From: an uncultured bacterium
Lineage (GTDB): Bacteria; Myxococcota_A; UBA9042; PHBI01
DNA length: 34,360 bases
Reading direction: 5' to 3'
Assembly: GCA_938040325.1 (NCBI GenBank)
Contig: CALHXW010000348.1
Coordinates: forward strand, 1 to 34,360
Under the pieces are notes generated by a model, which saw only the letters and a list, made by a program, of their open reading frames with translations, made no database searches and was not told where the DNA came from. This document shows, in pieces, positions 32,429 to 34,360 of the stretch; position 1 is the first letter of the stretch; each line of letters opens with the position of its first letter. Position numbers and translations under genes: made by a program.

Positions 32429-34360
32429 CCCACTCCAGGGGATCGGATACCACTGGTCATCGACGCCCAGCGCAAACATGTGCAGCAACGCCCCCTGGGG
32501 AGTCACGGCCCAGCCGACGAGCACTGGCTCCTGCCTCACCGTGTCATACGTGAGAAGAAGGGTGTTCATTTGCTCCGGAAGCCCCGACCCGCCCCCTCCG
32601 TTGTCGAGTTGTTTCCAGCTGGTGCCCGTCCAGAGCCAGGTAGTCTTGTTCTCGAAGCTGCCAGACAGGATCGAAAAACCGCCAACCACAACGATTCCCG
32701 CGCGTGTCGGGTCGTAGGTCGCTGGCTGCCCAAAGAGCGCAGGCGGGCCGCCATCAAACTCTGGATCCTCGACGGGCCGGGCGCTCCAGACGTGACCGTT
32801 GAAGTAACCTGGCGCTCGGTCAAGCTCTTTACAGCTGAGAAACTCGCCCATCTCAAGACAACGCTGACCGTGCCAGAGCTGCCCGCGCGCAGCGTCGTAG
32901 GTGAGCTGGCCGCGAAAACCGATGTGCTGTTTGGATGGCTGCGCGTCTGAAAGACGGGTCCACAGCGGGGCCCCAACCGTCGTCAGCTGCTGGTCGTCGC
33001 CCTCCAACCCAAGCTGGAGCGACGGAGTGGAAATCGGGTCATTGGAAAAGAGAAGGCCGTGAAGGCCTCGCCATTGTTCGAACTCAAGTGGAGACCGCGA
33101 CACGTCGCTGTCACGCGTTGAGACGGTCAGTCGACCGCGTGAAACGAGCATTGGCGGTGTGGTCCAGGTCACGCCATCGGGAGCTCGTTCGGCACTGCTG
33201 TTTCCCGCCATGTCTGTCACCGACACGCACACAACCTCACTCGAGGACTCAAAGCCCGCAGCAAAGGGCGGGGTGTCCCAGATGTCGAGCCATGACAGCG
33301 AGGTGATCGGCGCTACCACACTGCAGTCATTGCCAAGAGCCGCCCACACGGTGAGCGTGTCGATCTGGTCGAGGTCGTGCGGTTGTCCATCGAACGCCAA
33401 CGAGAACTGCGGCGCTGACCGGTCGCTGGTTCCCCAAGGCGCGCGCGAGTGGGTCGTGACCTCCAAGAGCTGCTCGACCTCCGCAATCGGAGGGACGTTG
33501 TCACCGATGATGACGCTTTCGAGGCCGCAGATGGCGGCATTACCGGCCTGGTCGGCAATGAGTACGTCGGCCTCGAAGTTCCTGCGACAGTTCGCGCCAT
33601 CCGTGGCACACCCACAGTCGATGCGCACCGCGTTCTCATCGATGTCAGCATCGTCGGAGCACGCGAAGGTGATACCAACGCCGTCGAGGATCGGCCTCAG
33701 AAGGCCGTCGATCGGATAAGTCTCGCCGTTGAGCCGAAGCTCCAAGACGTCCACGTCTTCACCAAAAAAGAACTGCACCTCCGGTCGTTGCGTGTTCGTG
33801 ACGTACACTTGGCCGTTCGAGGGCGGCGGGATGACGGCCGAGCTCACGCAGGAAGGAAACGTGCCGTCGACCACGACCTCTTGGCGGAGTGTGGGTGAGA
33901 GGTAGCCGGCCTCGTCTTCGAAGCGGGCGTACACGATCCGAATGTCAGAGAGGCCATCCCCGCCGCTGGCCACAAGGTCCCAGGCGAGGGTGCAGGTGGT
34001 GCCTTCATCGGCAACGTTGCAGTCTGCGACCTGCTGCTCCGACGCGTCGACGCCCGTTGTGCGAAAGCGCGTCGGTGTCGAAAACGACGCGTCGTTGGAC
34101 AGCTCGATCCACACTGCGTCACGGCTCGTCACGTTGACGCGAGCGTCGTCGATGTCGAGCAGCGCGATGACCGATACGGGCGTTCCATCGCCGCGAGTGA
34201 CGTCCAGCGTGTTGCCGGTCTCGGTCAGCGGCGCACGCAAGTTGATGGCCACGTCGAGCGTGCCGCTGCTGTCAGCCTCGAAGTCGAACACCTGGCTGCG
34301 CCCGTAGTAAAGCACCCGCTGCGACGACAGCTCCGATGACCGCAGCTCGACCGTCAGCTG
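32294..34360 (-). CDS. 5' part of a split Kelch-like protein (N-terminus beyond window)
   Basis: Open through the right edge, so the true start is outside the window. The visible part (~688 codons) begins with beta-rich, Ig-like or carbohydrate-binding-like segments (FDFEADSSGTLDVAINLRAP, DGTFPSCVSS, DNVPPIAEVEQL), then turns into Kelch-like blades (YDAARGQLWHGQRCLEM, YDPTRAGIVVVGGFS, LLTYDTVRQEPVLVGWAV). The last ~43 residues, from LAPKQALFPAAA to the stop, are encoded by the inserted element, so the protein is truncated in mid-propeller. The family is unknown; multi-domain Kelch proteins of this size on the cell surface are typical of the phylum. Confidence 0.8.
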   Translation of the reverse strand, partial: QLTVELRSSELSSQRVLYYGRSQVFDFEADSSGTLDVAINLRAPLTETGNTLDVTRGDGTPVSVIALLDIDDARVNVTSRDAVWIELSNDASFSTPTRFRTTGVDASEQQVADCNVADEGTTCTLAWDLVASGGDGLSDIRIVYARFEDEAGYLSPTLRQEVVVDGTFPSCVSSAVIPPPSNGQVYVTNTQRPEVQFFFGEDVDVLELRLNGETYPIDGLLRPILDGVGITFACSDDADIDENAVRIDCGCATDGANCRRNFEADVLIADQAGNAAICGLESVIIGDNVPPIAEVEQLLEVTTHSRAPWGTSDRSAPQFSLAFDGQPHDLDQIDTLTVWAALGNDCSVVAPITSLSWLDIWDTPPFAAGFESSSEVVCVSVTDMAGNSSAERAPDGVTWTTPPMLVSRGRLTVSTRDSDVSRSPLEFEQWRGLHGLLFSNDPISTPSLQLGLEGDDQQLTTVGAPLWTRLSDAQPSKQHIGFRGQLTYDAARGQLWHGQRCLEMGEFLSCKELDRAPGYFNGHVWSARPVEDPEFDGGPPALFGQPATYDPTRAGIVVVGGFSILSGSFENKTTWLWTGTSWKQLDNGGGGSGLPEQMNTLLLTYDTVRQEPVLVGWAVTPQGALLHMFALGVDDQWYPIPWSGLAPKQALFPAAALAMPSPATSVRSLRSPELDDARIAFASLENSA

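Overview
The window is GC-rich, densely coded DNA that looks like a Myxococcota (former Deltaproteobacteria) chromosome. That reading rests on gene style, not on a marker gene: a Hanks-type kinase fused to a STAND NTPase, many secreted lipoproteins with Asp/Thr/Ala linkers behind the lipid cysteine, Cys-rich von Willebrand A (VWA) proteins, a CotH remnant, HEAT and TPR secreted proteins, and a CarH/LitR-like regulator. I see no rRNA, tRNA, CRISPR array, phage gene or transposase gene.

Layout. 1-2498 (-): Ser/Thr kinase, cut at its C-terminus by the left edge, with an N-terminal array of acidic EKT repeats. 2499-3307: regulatory or non-coding DNA. 3308-5527 (-): three small exported proteins (a basic secreted protein, a three-repeat Cys-rich lipoprotein and a fasciclin protein). 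5702-7116 (+): a MerR/B12-binding-fold regulator translationally coupled to an SRPBCC protein. 7201-11239 (+): secreted HEAT-like protein, VWA lipoprotein and propeller lipoprotein. 11262-12803 (-): secreted TPR protein. 13071-15437 (+): M3 metallopeptidase and an unrecognised 165-residue protein, followed by a broken CotH gene. 15962-20725 (-): two Cys-rich lipoproteins, one with a VWA domain, and a winged-helix protein. 20990-24962 (+): HflX GTPase, a membrane-anchored coiled-coil protein and a hybrid histidine kinase. 25331-26787: divergent Coq4-like and TetR genes around a palindrome. 26877-30241 (+): a lipoprotein with a DTA minisatellite linker, coupled to a Tat-exported PhoD-like phosphatase. 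30247-34360 (-): one very large Kelch-like protein split in two by a small inserted element.

Main discovery. Two families of short non-autonomous elements with terminal inverted repeats are flanked by the tetranucleotide CTAG. In the clearest case (32283-32428), removing the element plus one CTAG (142 bp) joins the two Kelch reading frames exactly. Further full copies or ends lie at 25110-25290, 23018-23090, 3279-3310 and 4883-4899. Two of these ends supply the TAG stop codon of the adjacent gene.

Other points of interest: a CarH/LitR-like regulator that keeps the exact B12-motif spacing but has Tyr in place of the axial His, with two 11-bp-spaced direct repeats abutting its own start; the acidic phospho-site-like repeats of the kinase; and a likely TetR operator shared with a coq4-like gene.
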